From Polynucleobacter sp. Adler-ghost (GTDB taxonomy: Bacteria; Pseudomonadota; Gammaproteobacteria; Burkholderiales; Burkholderiaceae), in the NCBI RefSeq assembly GCF_018688495.1, contig NZ_CP061320.1, positions 1,522,586 through 1,586,585 of the forward strand: a DNA stretch of 64,000 nt, read 5' to 3'. This document shows positions 56,111-64,000 of this stretch, in pieces (position 1 is the first letter of the stretch; each line of letters starts with the position of its first letter). A program made the position numbers and the translations under genes. Below the pieces are notes generated by a model that did not search any database, had not been told where the DNA came from, and saw only the letters and a list, made by a program, of their open reading frames with translations.

Positions 56111-56509
56111 TTATTCCGCTGCTGTCTCAGCAACTGCCTTGACTTTGCGAGCAGGAAGCTTTTCTTTAATACGTGCAGACTTACCTGAACGATCGCGCAA
56201 ATAGTAGAGCTTCGCACGACGTACATCACCGCGACGCTTCACTTCAATACTAGCGATCAATGGTGAGTAAGTTTGGAATGTACGCTCTACGCCTTCGCCA
56301 GATGAAATCTTGCGAACGATAAAGCTGGAATTCAGTCCGCGATTGCGCTTGGCAATCACAACACCTTCAAAGGCCTGAGTACGCTTACGTGTACCTTCAA
56401 CTACGTTTACACCAACAACGACTGTGTCGCCAGGAGCAAAAGGGGGAAGCACTTTGTTAGCACTTAAGCGAGCAATTTCTTCTTGCTCAATTTTTTCGAT
56501 CAAATTCAT
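56111..56509 (-). CDS. rplS: 50S ribosomal protein L19
   Basis: This 132-residue L19 sits at the interface of the two ribosomal subunits. It shows [16 protein letters not shown], the [23 protein letters not shown] core and [21 protein letters not shown] near the end, plus an Ala/Glu tail. It is the last gene of rpsP-rimM-trmD-rplS, 126 bp after trmD, and is followed by a terminator. Confidence 0.97.
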   Translation of the reverse strand: MNLIEKIEQEEIARLSANKVLPPFAPGDTVVVGVNVVEGTRKRTQAFEGVVIAKRNRGLNSSFIVRKISSGEGVERTFQTYSPLIASIEVKRRGDVRRAKLYYLRDRSGKSARIKEKLPARKVKAVAETAAE

Positions 56510-56635
56510 TATTAATCCTTAAACATCTTGTCAGCGTTTATCCCGAGACTTTCATCAACGGACCAGACAGAGGATGCAGTTAAAACCATTTCACTAAAAT
56601 CAAAACACAAACACTTCGTTCAAAACCATAATTAC

Positions 56636-57382
56636 TTACAGCGTTCGAAGAAATTGCTCATCTTCCTTACTTAGCAACCCATTAGCTCTTGCTGATTTAA
56701 TTAAATCAGGCCGAAGCCTTAACGTCAGCTCTAAAGACTTCTGCCGACGCCAATCCCGTATTTTAGCGTGATGTCCGCCTAAAAGCACGTCCGGAACAGA
56801 TAAATTTTCATATATTTCAGGGCGGGTGTAGTGCGGATAGTCCAAAAGGCCATTAATAAAGCTGTCTTGGACAGCAGATTCACCATCCCCTAATGCCCCT
56901 GGAATAAGGCGAATGACCGCATCCATCATGGTCATAGCAGGCAATTCCCCGCCAGAAACCACAAAATCCCCAATTGAAAGCTGTAAATCGACGTTTCGAT
57001 CAATGAAACGCTGGTCAACGGCCTCATAGCGACCGCAAATCAAGGTTGCATTGCCATAGTTCAGAATATCTGTCGCCATCTTCTGAGAAAAGACCTCTCC
57101 TTGTGGAGCAAGGAGGCAGATTGGGCCAGAAACGACGTTTTGGGACTGGTGGGCCGCTTTAACAACCGATATCGTATCTTCCAAGGGTTTGACCATCATG
57201 ACCATGCCAGGGCCGCCACCATACGCCCGATCATCCACCGTCTTGCGAGGGTCAGCGCAGTAATTCCGAGGATTCCAGAGATTGACACTGGCAAGATCTT
57301 GTTCACAAGCGCGCCCAGTAATACCCCACTGCGTTAAAGCAGAGAACATTTCAGGGAATAAGGTGACTACATCAAAACGCAT
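56636..57382 (-). CDS. trmD: tRNA (guanine-N1)-methyltransferase TrmD
   Basis: This 248-residue SPOUT-fold enzyme methylates G37 next to the anticodon of several tRNAs and prevents frameshifting. It starts MRFDVVTLFPEMFSALTQWG, has the DDRAYGGGPGMVM loop, the trefoil-knot region ISIGDFVVSGGELPAMTM and LLDYPHYTRPEIYENLSVPD. ATG 57382 gives the canonical N-terminus; a TTG four codons upstream is unlikely. It starts 24 bp after the rimM stop. Confidence 0.97.
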   Translation of the reverse strand: MRFDVVTLFPEMFSALTQWGITGRACEQDLASVNLWNPRNYCADPRKTVDDRAYGGGPGMVMMVKPLEDTISVVKAAHQSQNVVSGPICLLAPQGEVFSQKMATDILNYGNATLICGRYEAVDQRFIDRNVDLQLSIGDFVVSGGELPAMTMMDAVIRLIPGALGDGESAVQDSFINGLLDYPHYTRPEIYENLSVPDVLLGGHHAKIRDWRRQKSLELTLRLRPDLIKSARANGLLSKEDEQFLRTL

Positions 57383-57406
57383 ATGGGAGATCAATGACTT
57401 TTCTCA

Positions 57407-57970
57407 TTACCAGTCGGGTTGCCAGTCTAAGGTAATCAGCCTATTGGGCAAGTCAACATTTTGCACCGCTTCTTTTACGAAAGGCACTAACTGTTTTACT
57501 GTTTTGGTTTGCGCATCGCCAAGCGCAATGATTCCATGAGCGCCGTTATCGTTGACCTCAAGCACTTCACCCAGACTTTCGCCCTGAAGATTGATAGCCT
57601 TACAACCGATTAGGTCAACCCAGTAGTAACTATCGCTATCCGTCTTGGGAAATACCTCACGCGCCACTAAGATTCGAGCACCTTTTAAGGCTTCGGCCTG
57701 ATCGCGGTCGGAAATACCATCCAAGGAAATGACTACAGTACCGCTATGCATCTTGGCTTGCTTCACCTGATACAAAGTTAATGAAGCTTGCTCATGCGAT
57801 GCAGCAACACCGGCACTCCGACGAGGAATGAGGGACAACCAAAGTTCTTTGCTAGATAAGAGCGCTACGGGATCGGAGGAATGAGGGCGAACCTTAATCT
57901 GACCCTGTAAGCCTTGAGCGTCTTGGACTGCACCGAGCTCAATCAAATCATTTAGGGAAGGTGTATTCAT
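57407..57970 (-). CDS. rimM: Ribosome maturation factor RimM
   Basis: This 187-residue factor helps 30S maturation around S19. The N-terminal RimM domain has LGAVQDAQGLQGQIKVRPHSS, and the C-terminal PRC barrel has YYWVDLIGCKAINLQGESLGEVLEV and ends in VDLPNRLITLDWQPDW. The spacing (93 bp after rpsP, 24 bp before trmD) is the classical operon. Confidence 0.96.
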   Translation of the reverse strand: MNTPSLNDLIELGAVQDAQGLQGQIKVRPHSSDPVALLSSKELWLSLIPRRSAGVAASHEQASLTLYQVKQAKMHSGTVVISLDGISDRDQAEALKGARILVAREVFPKTDSDSYYWVDLIGCKAINLQGESLGEVLEVNDNGAHGIIALGDAQTKTVKQLVPFVKEAVQNVDLPNRLITLDWQPDW

Positions 57971-58063
57971 ATCGAAGTCACCTCAATTCCCCAAATAACA
58001 CTACTAGTAAATTCTGCTACCAAAGACTTCATCGACAAGAGAAAGTCTTTGGATTTTGAAGGT

Positions 58064-58309
58064 TTAAACCGCAGGATTATTTTTGATCAAGCGAACTACA
58101 GTTGGAGAGATCTGCGCGCCAACACCAGTCCAATAGGTCAAACGATCTTGAGCAATACGCATTGCTTGCTCTGTCGCTGCCGCCTGTGGATTGAAGTAAC
58201 CAATACGCTCGATAAAGTTCGAGTCGCGACGATTGCGCTTGTCTGTAGCCACGATGCTATAAAAAGGGCGCTTCTTTGAACCGCCGCGTGCCAGTCGAAT
58301 GACGACCAT
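58064..58309 (-). CDS. rpsP: 30S ribosomal protein S16
   Basis: This 81-residue S16 of the small ribosomal subunit reads [20 protein letters not shown], then [19 protein letters not shown] and [18 protein letters not shown]. It opens the rpsP-rimM-trmD-rplS operon. The upstream 254 bp must carry its promoter. Confidence 0.98.
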
Positions 58310-58563
58310 ACTTATTCCTTAAAATCTAAAATGAAAACAGGTTGATTACAACCCAATGAAATTACTACAAAAATCTTGGGCTCCAACTAACTGAGCAAAT
58401 TAACAAAACAAATGCACGGTATAGCGGAAAACCTCATATTCTAGACGAAAACCCCTACTTGATCCACCTATTTAAGCGAACGCCTCCTTAGCTTCGACAG
58501 TAGAATAGAACCCAGCAATTTATAAAATAATCATTAAAAACAATAACTTACAGAAATATTACT
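58310..58563. other. Intergenic region between divergent rpsP and META-domain lipoprotein
   Basis: This 254-bp A/T-rich gap must hold promoters for the rpsP operon (minus) and for the lipoprotein gene (plus). I found no pair of hexamers at good spacing that I trust, only a weak 5-bp hairpin (GGTTG/CAACC, about 58340-58352) in the rpsP leader. No open frame or tRNA is present. Confidence 0.5.
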
Positions 58564-59088
58564 ATGAGAATAGCCACTTTTAGACCCTCTAAAAGCCCTA
58601 TAAAGCGCTTTTTTCTCATTCTTTCATTCCTCGGTTTAGGTTTTTTGACGGCTTGCGCCAATGTCATCCCGCCCTGCACTGCTAAAACCAGCCCTCCGAG
58701 TAGCGAGTTTCGCAACACGAAATGGGAACTCGTTCGCTGGAATCTCGCACCTAACAGCAAAGGTGAAGTGCGCGCCCGGCAAATTCCCCAAGGTGACAAT
58801 AGCAACCCCATCCAAATCACTTTTGATGCCAATGGTGAGCGCGTGAGCGGATCGACTGGCTGTAATCGCTTTACTGCACGCATTACCGAAGATGCCAGAG
58901 GCTTTACGCTAGATCAAATCGCTAGTACAAAGATGGCCTGTACCCCACAGCGCATGGAATTAGAAAATGATTTCCTTTATGAATTAAATGATTACCGCTC
59001 GATTGTGCGCAACGGCGACCAACTACTGATGATTGGGGCGGATCGCGAGGTTTTAAGTTTTATCCAAAAAAGTAATTCATCGAAATAA
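58564..59088 (+). CDS. META-domain (HslJ-like) lipoprotein
   Basis: This 174-residue protein has a basic start (MRIATFRPSKSPIKRFF), a hydrophobic core and a lipobox LTAC, so it should be an outer- or inner-membrane lipoprotein. The body fits the META/HslJ family: NTKWELVRWN at about 48, SGSTGCNRFTA in the centre, and ASTKMACTPQRMELENDFL, the two cysteine-containing signature segments. The E. coli homologue HslJ is heat-inducible and linked to novobiocin tolerance; function is otherwise unclear. It is alone on the plus strand, with the next gene 42 bp on. Confidence 0.85.
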   Translation: MRIATFRPSKSPIKRFFLILSFLGLGFLTACANVIPPCTAKTSPPSSEFRNTKWELVRWNLAPNSKGEVRARQIPQGDNSNPIQITFDANGERVSGSTGCNRFTARITEDARGFTLDQIASTKMACTPQRMELENDFLYELNDYRSIVRNGDQLLMIGADREVLSFIQKSNSSK

Positions 59089-59130
59089 AAAATAGTTCAC
59101 CATTGCAATAGCTCATTACTGAAAGTCTGA

Positions 59131-59577
59131 ATGAAAAAATACAAACTCCTATTCTGCTCACTTGGATTATTTTTTCCTGGAACCGGCTTGAACTGTTTTT
59201 ATTTACAAGGATTGAAATCCTTCTGGGGCTGGGCACAACTATTCTCTTTTATCGGCGGTATCGCTGGTTGGTTAATTCTCAAAGATACACACTTCCACTC
59301 TGCACCAGGTTGGGTACTCATCACCTTCGGCTTCATCACCCTTGAAGCCAGTTGGTTGACTACCATCACTTACGGCTTACGTGCTGATGAAAAGTGGGAT
59401 GCCCAATTTAATCTAGGTTTAGAGCCTAGCAGGGCAACTCAGTCTGGTTGGCCAGTCGTGCTAACTGTCATCTTTTCTTTAGTCTTTGGTGCCGGTGTGA
59501 TGATGACCTTCTTGGCCATTGCGTTTGAACAATTTTTCATCTCCCAACTTCAAGAAGCAAGAAAGCTATCCCAGTAA
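59131..59577 (+). CDS. Membrane protein of unknown function
   Basis: I cannot name this 148-residue protein. Hydrophobic stretches at about 5-24, 31-49, 58-78 and 107-131 suggest four transmembrane segments, with a WDAQFN-containing hydrophilic loop before the last. The FPGTGLNCFYLQGLKSFWGWAQ start is somewhat like TM2-domain proteins (glycine-rich turn, aromatic helix), but I would not assign it. It follows the META lipoprotein by 42 bp, so the two may be co-transcribed. Confidence 0.7.
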   Translation: MKKYKLLFCSLGLFFPGTGLNCFYLQGLKSFWGWAQLFSFIGGIAGWLILKDTHFHSAPGWVLITFGFITLEASWLTTITYGLRADEKWDAQFNLGLEPSRATQSGWPVVLTVIFSLVFGAGVMMTFLAIAFEQFFISQLQEARKLSQ

Positions 59578-59618
59578 TACGGATAGCTTTTTGATGGGCA
59601 ACAATAGTTATTGAAAGC

Positions 59619-61406
59619 TTAAAACTGCTCCGCTGTCAGCGCATTAGTAGATTGTCCACTCTCTAAGATCGAGGTGGCAAGAGCTTGAGATTGTGGCAAT
59701 AGATTTTCTGCAAAGAATCGTGCGGTAGCAATCTTGGCATCATAGAAATTCGGGTCTCCTGCACGCAACTCTTGTGCAGCTAGTAAAGCGCGTGCCATTT
59801 GCCATGCCCCTAATACTAAGCCACATAATCGCAAGTACGCAAAACTCCCTGCATATACTGCCTTGATGTCTGTTTTAGCATTCGCCACAATGTAATCTAC
59901 CGAAGTATCAAACGCTTCTCGCGCCAGAGTTAACTGCTTCAATACCGCCTTTGCATCTGCGCTGCCGCTACTTGCTAAATCTTTTTCAGTTTGCTCGATT
60001 CTGCCTGAGAACAGCTTCGCAGTTGCGCCACTATCCCGCACCGTCTTTCTACCAATCAAATCATTTGCTTGAATAGCTGTAGTGCCTTCATAGATGGTCA
60101 GGATACGAGCATCACGATAATGTTGTGCTGCACCAGTCTCCTCAATAAAGCCCATACCACCGTGTACTTGAACGCCCAAACTCGCAACATCAATCGACAT
60201 CTCAGTCGAAAAGCCTTTCACAATCGGCACCAAGAATTCATATACCGCTTGATTCTGCTTGCGAGCTATTTCATCAGGGGATGCATGTTGCGCATCATAA
60301 GCAGCTGCCGCGTAATACGCTAAGGCTCTAGATGCCTCAATATAGCCGCGCATAGTCATCAACATCCGCTTCACGTCAGGCTGATGAATAATTGCTACAG
60401 GGCCTGGGGAGCCAGCTAGATCACGACTCTGAACTCGGTCTTTAGCGTATTGCACTGCTTTTTGATATGCTCGCTCTGCAACTGCAATACCCTGCATACC
60501 GACCGCAAAGCGGGCAGCATTCATCATCACGAACATGTATTCCAGACCACGATTTTCTTCGCCCACTAAGTAGCCGGTTGCACCACCGTGATCGCCAAAC
60601 TGTAAGACTGCAGTTGGGCTGGCCTTAATGCCCAGCTTGTGCTCAATCGAGACGCAGTGCACATCATTACGCTCACCAAGCGTACCATCTGCGTTTACCA
60701 AATACTTCGGAACTACAAACAAGGAAATACCCTTCACGCCCTCTGGTGCATCTGGTGTTCTAGCTAGTACGAGATGGACAATATTTTTTGCCATATCGTG
60801 CTCACCATAGGTGATGTAGATCTTGGTGCCAAAAATTTTATATATGCCATCGGCTTCAGGTACAGCGCGAGAACGCACCATCGATAGGTCGGAGCCTGCC
60901 TGAGGCTCTGTAAGGCACATGGAACCAGTCCATTCCCCAGAAATCATCTTGGGCACATAGCGCTCTTGCAACTCGGGGCTTGCTGCAGTCAATAAAGCCT
61001 CAATCGCACCATCAGTCAGCATGGGGCATAAAGCAAAAGACAAGCTAGCCGAGTGAACCATCTCAAAGCATGCCGTGGCAATCAGTTTTGGCAAACCTTG
61101 ACCACCAAACTCTACGGGGTGCACAACACCCTGCCAACCTGCTGCAGCAAATTGCTCAAAAGCCTCTTTAAAGCCAAGGGTAGTAGTGACTATGCCATTC
61201 TTGAGTGAGCTAGGATGTTGATCGCTAGGCCAGTTGAGAGGCGCTACAACATCTTGATTAAATTTGGCAGACTCTTCTAGAATCGCCGGGGCTAAATCTA
61301 CATCAGCGCCCGCTTCAGCATAGGAGGGGTAGGCAACAATCTCAGCTAGCCCCGCTAATTCGTTCATCACAAATAGCATGTCTTTTACTGGGGCTACATA
61401 CGGCAT
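59619..61406 (-). CDS. Acyl-CoA dehydrogenase with extended C-terminal domain
   Basis: This 595-residue flavoprotein should oxidise acyl-CoA to enoyl-CoA and pass electrons to ETF. The FAD/acyl signature TEPQAGSDLSMVRSRAV and the catalytic Glu in ILTIYEGTTAIQANDL are clear. The protein is about 200 residues longer than short-chain enzymes, in the AcdA/FadE5-like branch with an extra C-terminal domain. AGGAG precedes the ATG. It is downstream of etfA by 53 bp and near an acyl-CoA ligase, which supports a fatty-acid oxidation role. Substrate chain length is not readable. Confidence 0.92.
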   Translation of the reverse strand: MPYVAPVKDMLFVMNELAGLAEIVAYPSYAEAGADVDLAPAILEESAKFNQDVVAPLNWPSDQHPSSLKNGIVTTTLGFKEAFEQFAAAGWQGVVHPVEFGGQGLPKLIATACFEMVHSASLSFALCPMLTDGAIEALLTAASPELQERYVPKMISGEWTGSMCLTEPQAGSDLSMVRSRAVPEADGIYKIFGTKIYITYGEHDMAKNIVHLVLARTPDAPEGVKGISLFVVPKYLVNADGTLGERNDVHCVSIEHKLGIKASPTAVLQFGDHGGATGYLVGEENRGLEYMFVMMNAARFAVGMQGIAVAERAYQKAVQYAKDRVQSRDLAGSPGPVAIIHQPDVKRMLMTMRGYIEASRALAYYAAAAYDAQHASPDEIARKQNQAVYEFLVPIVKGFSTEMSIDVASLGVQVHGGMGFIEETGAAQHYRDARILTIYEGTTAIQANDLIGRKTVRDSGATAKLFSGRIEQTEKDLASSGSADAKAVLKQLTLAREAFDTSVDYIVANAKTDIKAVYAGSFAYLRLCGLVLGAWQMARALLAAQELRAGDPNFYDAKIATARFFAENLLPQSQALATSILESGQSTNALTAEQF

Positions 61407-61459
61407 ACGTACTCCTATAGATCGGGTGTGAAGGCAGTTAAAGCGAGCTCTTAAATGCC

Positions 61460-62395
61460 TTAAGTAAGTAAGTAAGTTAATTCAGGGACGGCGGTATTAA
61501 GGTCTGCAACTAAACCATAATCAGCAACACTAAAGATTGGCGCCTCAGGATCTTTATTAATCGCTACGATCACCTTAGAGTCCTTCATGCCAGCTAAATG
61601 CTGAATCGCACCAGAGATGCCAACGGCAATATACAACTGCGGTGCAACGATCTTACCGGTCTGACCCACTTGATAATCGTTTGGAACATAACCTGCATCA
61701 ACTGCAGCACGTGAGGCGCCCAGAGCGGCGCCAAGCTTGTCAGCCAAGGGCGCAATAATTTCTTGATACTTCTCACCAGAACCTAAACCACGACCACCAG
61801 ACACAATGATTTTGGCGGCAGTAAGTTCAGGACGATCTGACTTAGTGAGTTCACGACCAACGAAAGATGATTTACCAGAAACCTCAGTAGCCGCTTGCTT
61901 TTCTACTGCAGCGGATCCACCACTTGCGGCAACAGGATCAAAACCGGTTGTACGAACCGTAATTACTTTAATTGAGTCAGAAGATTGCACGGTAGCAATC
62001 GCATTGCCTGCATAAATTGGACGTTCGAAAGTATCTGCAGAGATCACTTTAGTAATGTCAGATAACTGAGCCATGTCTAACTTAGCGGCAACACGTGGCA
62101 AGACATTCTTACCATTGGCGGTTGCTGGCGCCAGAATATGGCTATAGCTATTAGCAATAGATAAAATTTGAGCGGCTAAGGGTTCGGCGAGCTGATCAGC
62201 TAACGATGCTGCATCTACCTGAATGACCTTACGTACTCCAGCAATTTGTGCCGCAGCAGTAGCAGCGGCATCGGCACCACTACCGGCTACCAACACATCC
62301 ACCTCAGGGGAGCACTGCAAAGCAGCAGCTACCGCATTGAGCGTTGCTGCTTTTAAAGATTGATTGTCGTGTTCAGCAATAACGAGTGCGGCCAT
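61460..62395 (-). CDS. etfA: Electron transfer flavoprotein alpha subunit
   Basis: This 311-residue subunit binds FAD and relays electrons from acyl-CoA dehydrogenases to the respiratory chain. The C-terminal FAD domain shows VSGGRGLGSGEKYQEI, GASRAAVDAGYVPNDYQVGQTGK and ISGAIQHLAGMKDSKVIVAIN, all standard for EtfA. It follows etfB with no gap; the ATG is immediately after the etfB stop. The neighbouring acyl-CoA dehydrogenase is its likely electron donor. Confidence 0.97.
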   Translation of the reverse strand: MAALVIAEHDNQSLKAATLNAVAAALQCSPEVDVLVAGSGADAAATAAAQIAGVRKVIQVDAASLADQLAEPLAAQILSIANSYSHILAPATANGKNVLPRVAAKLDMAQLSDITKVISADTFERPIYAGNAIATVQSSDSIKVITVRTTGFDPVAASGGSAAVEKQAATEVSGKSSFVGRELTKSDRPELTAAKIIVSGGRGLGSGEKYQEIIAPLADKLGAALGASRAAVDAGYVPNDYQVGQTGKIVAPQLYIAVGISGAIQHLAGMKDSKVIVAINKDPEAPIFSVADYGLVADLNTAVPELTYLLT

Positions 62396-63145
62396 TTAAA
62401 TCACCTTCGCTTCATTTTTAAGTTTATCTACTAAAGCTGCTACATCAGCCACCATCACACCAGCAGAGCGCTTTGGTGGCTCCTCTACTTTGAGAGTTTT
62501 GAGACGCGGGGTAATGTCAACACCAAGCTCTTCAGGCTTCAGGATTTCCAAAGTTTTCTTTTTAGCTTTCATGATGTTTGGCAAAGTCACATAACGTGGC
62601 TCATTCAAACGCAAGTCAGTTGTGATGACTGCGGGCAAAGTAATCGCAATGGTTTCTAAGCCGCCATCCACCTCGCGAGTCACAAGCGCTTTACCATCGG
62701 CAACTACTACTTTGGAAGCAAAAGTTGCTTGGGGAATATCCATCAAGCTAGCTAGCATCTGTCCCGTCTGATTACTATCGTCATCAATCGCCTGCTTACC
62801 CAAGATGACGATCTGCGCTTGCTCTTTCTCAGAAAGCGCTTTGAGAATTTTTGCAACAGCTAAGGGCTGTAATTCAGTATCGGTTTCTACTAAGATGGCA
62901 CGATCCGCACCAATCGCTAAGGCAGTACGCAGCGTTTCTTGACATTGAGTGGGGCCAGCAGAAACCACTACTATCTCAGTAGCAACACCAGCTTCTTTTA
63001 ACCGAACCGCCTCTTCTACTGCAATCTCATCAAATGGATTCATACTCATTTTGACGTTTGCCAGATCGACACCGGAGTGATCTGATTTCACCCGAATTTT
63101 GACGTTGTAATCAACAACCCGTTTTACTGCCACTAAGATTTTCAT
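62396..63145 (-). CDS. etfB: Electron transfer flavoprotein beta subunit
   Basis: This 249-residue partner of EtfA binds AMP. It shows [20 protein letters not shown] at the start, [37 protein letters not shown] and [23 protein letters not shown]. The etfB-etfA-acyl-CoA dehydrogenase run lies 57 bp after the acyl-CoA ligase gene, so a fatty-acid oxidation operon is likely. Confidence 0.97.
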   Translation of the reverse strand: MKILVAVKRVVDYNVKIRVKSDHSGVDLANVKMSMNPFDEIAVEEAVRLKEAGVATEIVVVSAGPTQCQETLRTALAIGADRAILVETDTELQPLAVAKILKALSEKEQAQIVILGKQAIDDDSNQTGQMLASLMDIPQATFASKVVVADGKALVTREVDGGLETIAITLPAVITTDLRLNEPRYVTLPNIMKAKKKTLEILKPEELGVDITPRLKTLKVEEPPKRSAGVMVADVAALVDKLKNEAKVI

Positions 63146-63202
63146 GCTGGATCTCTATTTTTGAGTAACTTTTCTATTTTATCCGCCTAGCCCCAATTAG
63201 AG

Positions 63203-64000
63203 CTAGACATCGATTGCTGAAGCCGAGCCCGCCTGCTTGCGAAGTTCGAACTTCTGAATCTTGCCAGTAGAGGTCTTGGGTAACTCACAAAATACAATGG
63301 CTTTGGGCACCTTAAAGCCAGCTAGATGCTGCTTGCAATGGGCAATGATGTCAGCGGGTGTAACCTCCATTCCAGGCTTAATTTCCAAGAAAGCGCAAGG
63401 CGTTTCTCCCCACTTAGGGTCTGGCTTCGCAACCACTGCAGCAGCCATAACAGCTGGGTGGCGATAAAGAACATCTTCAACCTCCACGGAAGAAATATTT
63501 TCGCCGCCAGAGATGATGATGTCTTTGCTACGATCCTTCATCTTCACATAGCCGTCGGGGTTCATGACTGCCAAATCACCTGAATGAAACCAACCACCCT
63601 CAAAAGCCTCTTTACTTGCCTTCTCATTTTTAAGGTAGCCCTTCATGGCAATATTGCCCTTAAACATAATCTCACCCATCGTTTCGCCATCAGCAGGAAC
63701 AGGCTCGAGAGTTTCAGAATTAAGAACGGCAATCGCCTGCTGCAGGTGATACCGAACACCTTGTCGCGCATTGAGGCGAGCCCTCTCACCAATATCAAGG
63801 TCATTCCATTCATCTTGCTTGACACATACCGCTGCTGGTCCGTAGGTCTCCGTTAATCCATAGACATGCGTTAGGTCAAAGCCCAGTTGTTCCATTCCCT
63901 CAATGATGGATGCAGGAGGTGCAGCGCCTGCAATTAAGCCTTTGACGCCTGCCGGAACTCCTGCTTTTAATTCGTCAGGAGCATTAACCAATAGGTTATG
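63203..64000 (-). CDS. Acyl-CoA synthetase (AMP-forming), 5' end outside window
   Basis: The last 265 residues of an AMP-dependent acyl-CoA ligase are present; the N-terminal part lies beyond 64000. Visible motifs are VYGLTETYGPAAVCVKQDEW (A5), GWFHSGDLAVMNPDGYVKM (A7), DIIISGGENISSVEVEDVLYRHP (A8) and the catalytic Lys in KTSTGKIQKFELRKQAG (A10). This resembles fatty-acyl-CoA ligases near acyl-CoA dehydrogenase and etf genes. The first Met-like codon in frame (TTG at 63991) is inside the gene, not its start. Confidence 0.9.
   Translation of the reverse strand, partial: HNLLVNAPDELKAGVPAGVKGLIAGAAPPASIIEGMEQLGFDLTHVYGLTETYGPAAVCVKQDEWNDLDIGERARLNARQGVRYHLQQAIAVLNSETLEPVPADGETMGEIMFKGNIAMKGYLKNEKASKEAFEGGWFHSGDLAVMNPDGYVKMKDRSKDIIISGGENISSVEVEDVLYRHPAVMAAAVVAKPDPKWGETPCAFLEIKPGMEVTPADIIAHCKQHLAGFKVPKAIVFCELPKTSTGKIQKFELRKQAGSASAIDV

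Noticed and set aside
1..64000. CRISPR arrays, prophage, insertion sequences, integrons
   Set aside because: No regularly spaced repeats, transposase, integrase or phage structural genes were seen; genes are core functions in conserved order.

Overview
The window looks like a chromosomal segment of a small-genome betaproteobacterium of the Burkholderiaceae, most like Polynucleobacter. This rests on moderate GC content, tight gene packing, an EarP/EF-P pair with Arg32, the rpsF-priB-rpsR-rplI-dnaB order and a fab-lepA-rnc-era-recO superoperon. That assignment is inference from gene content and order; no database was searched. Almost everything is core metabolism and information processing. There are no insertion sequences, no CRISPR array and no prophage; the only mobile-type element I can support is an intein in dnaB.

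Layout. 1-2.4 kb: end of an arn (lipid A aminoarabinose) operon in which the two ArnA activities are separate genes, then arnD. 2.4-5.3 kb: bcp, a probable structured leader or small RNA, phoH (PIN + PhoH ATPase), and an NlpC/P60 lipoprotein whose signal-peptide codons contain the phoH terminator. 5.3-9.4 kb (minus): rpsF-priB-rpsR-rplI-dnaB, with a 352-residue class 3 intein inside the DnaB Walker A motif. 9.5-16.6 kb: asparaginase and lexA (divergent), a lipoprotein, tRNA-Cys and tRNA-Gly, pgsA, uvrC, then earP and efp. 16.6-31.9 kb (minus): about 15 kb of co-oriented genes, read yceD-rpmF-plsX-fabH-fabD-fabG-acpP-fabF-degP-lepA-lepB-rnc-era-recO-pdxJ-acpS-nagZ, linking lipid synthesis, envelope quality control and RNA/ribosome maturation.

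32-36 kb: maf and an RsmI-like methylase (plus); an S49 peptidase, a Gph-like phosphatase and rluC (minus). 36-39 kb: a long, highly structured rne leader and rne. 39-42.6 kb: moaA-mobA-moeA plus a small membrane protein (molybdenum cofactor; mogA lies at 50.8 kb). 42.6-46.5 kb: a 2-hydroxyacid dehydrogenase, a ferredoxin with its reductase, thyA-folA. 46.5-51.4 kb: an exported amidohydrolase, a lone Tat-exported TRAP binding protein, pmbA, mogA. 51.5-58.3 kb: orn, an M48 protease, rsgA, a CobD/AmpE-like membrane protein, a CoA-type Nudix hydrolase and the rpsP-rimM-trmD-rplS operon. 58.5-64 kb: two little-known envelope genes, then an acyl-CoA dehydrogenase, etfA, etfB and a partial acyl-CoA ligase, which fit fatty-acid oxidation feeding electrons through ETF.

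The most interesting items are the class 3 DnaB intein, the uncharacterised RNA elements upstream of phoH and rne, the terminator buried in the lipoprotein reading frame, the apparently leaderless lexA with an SOS box over its -10 element, and the absence of rpoE-rseA-rseB between fabF and the degP-type protease.
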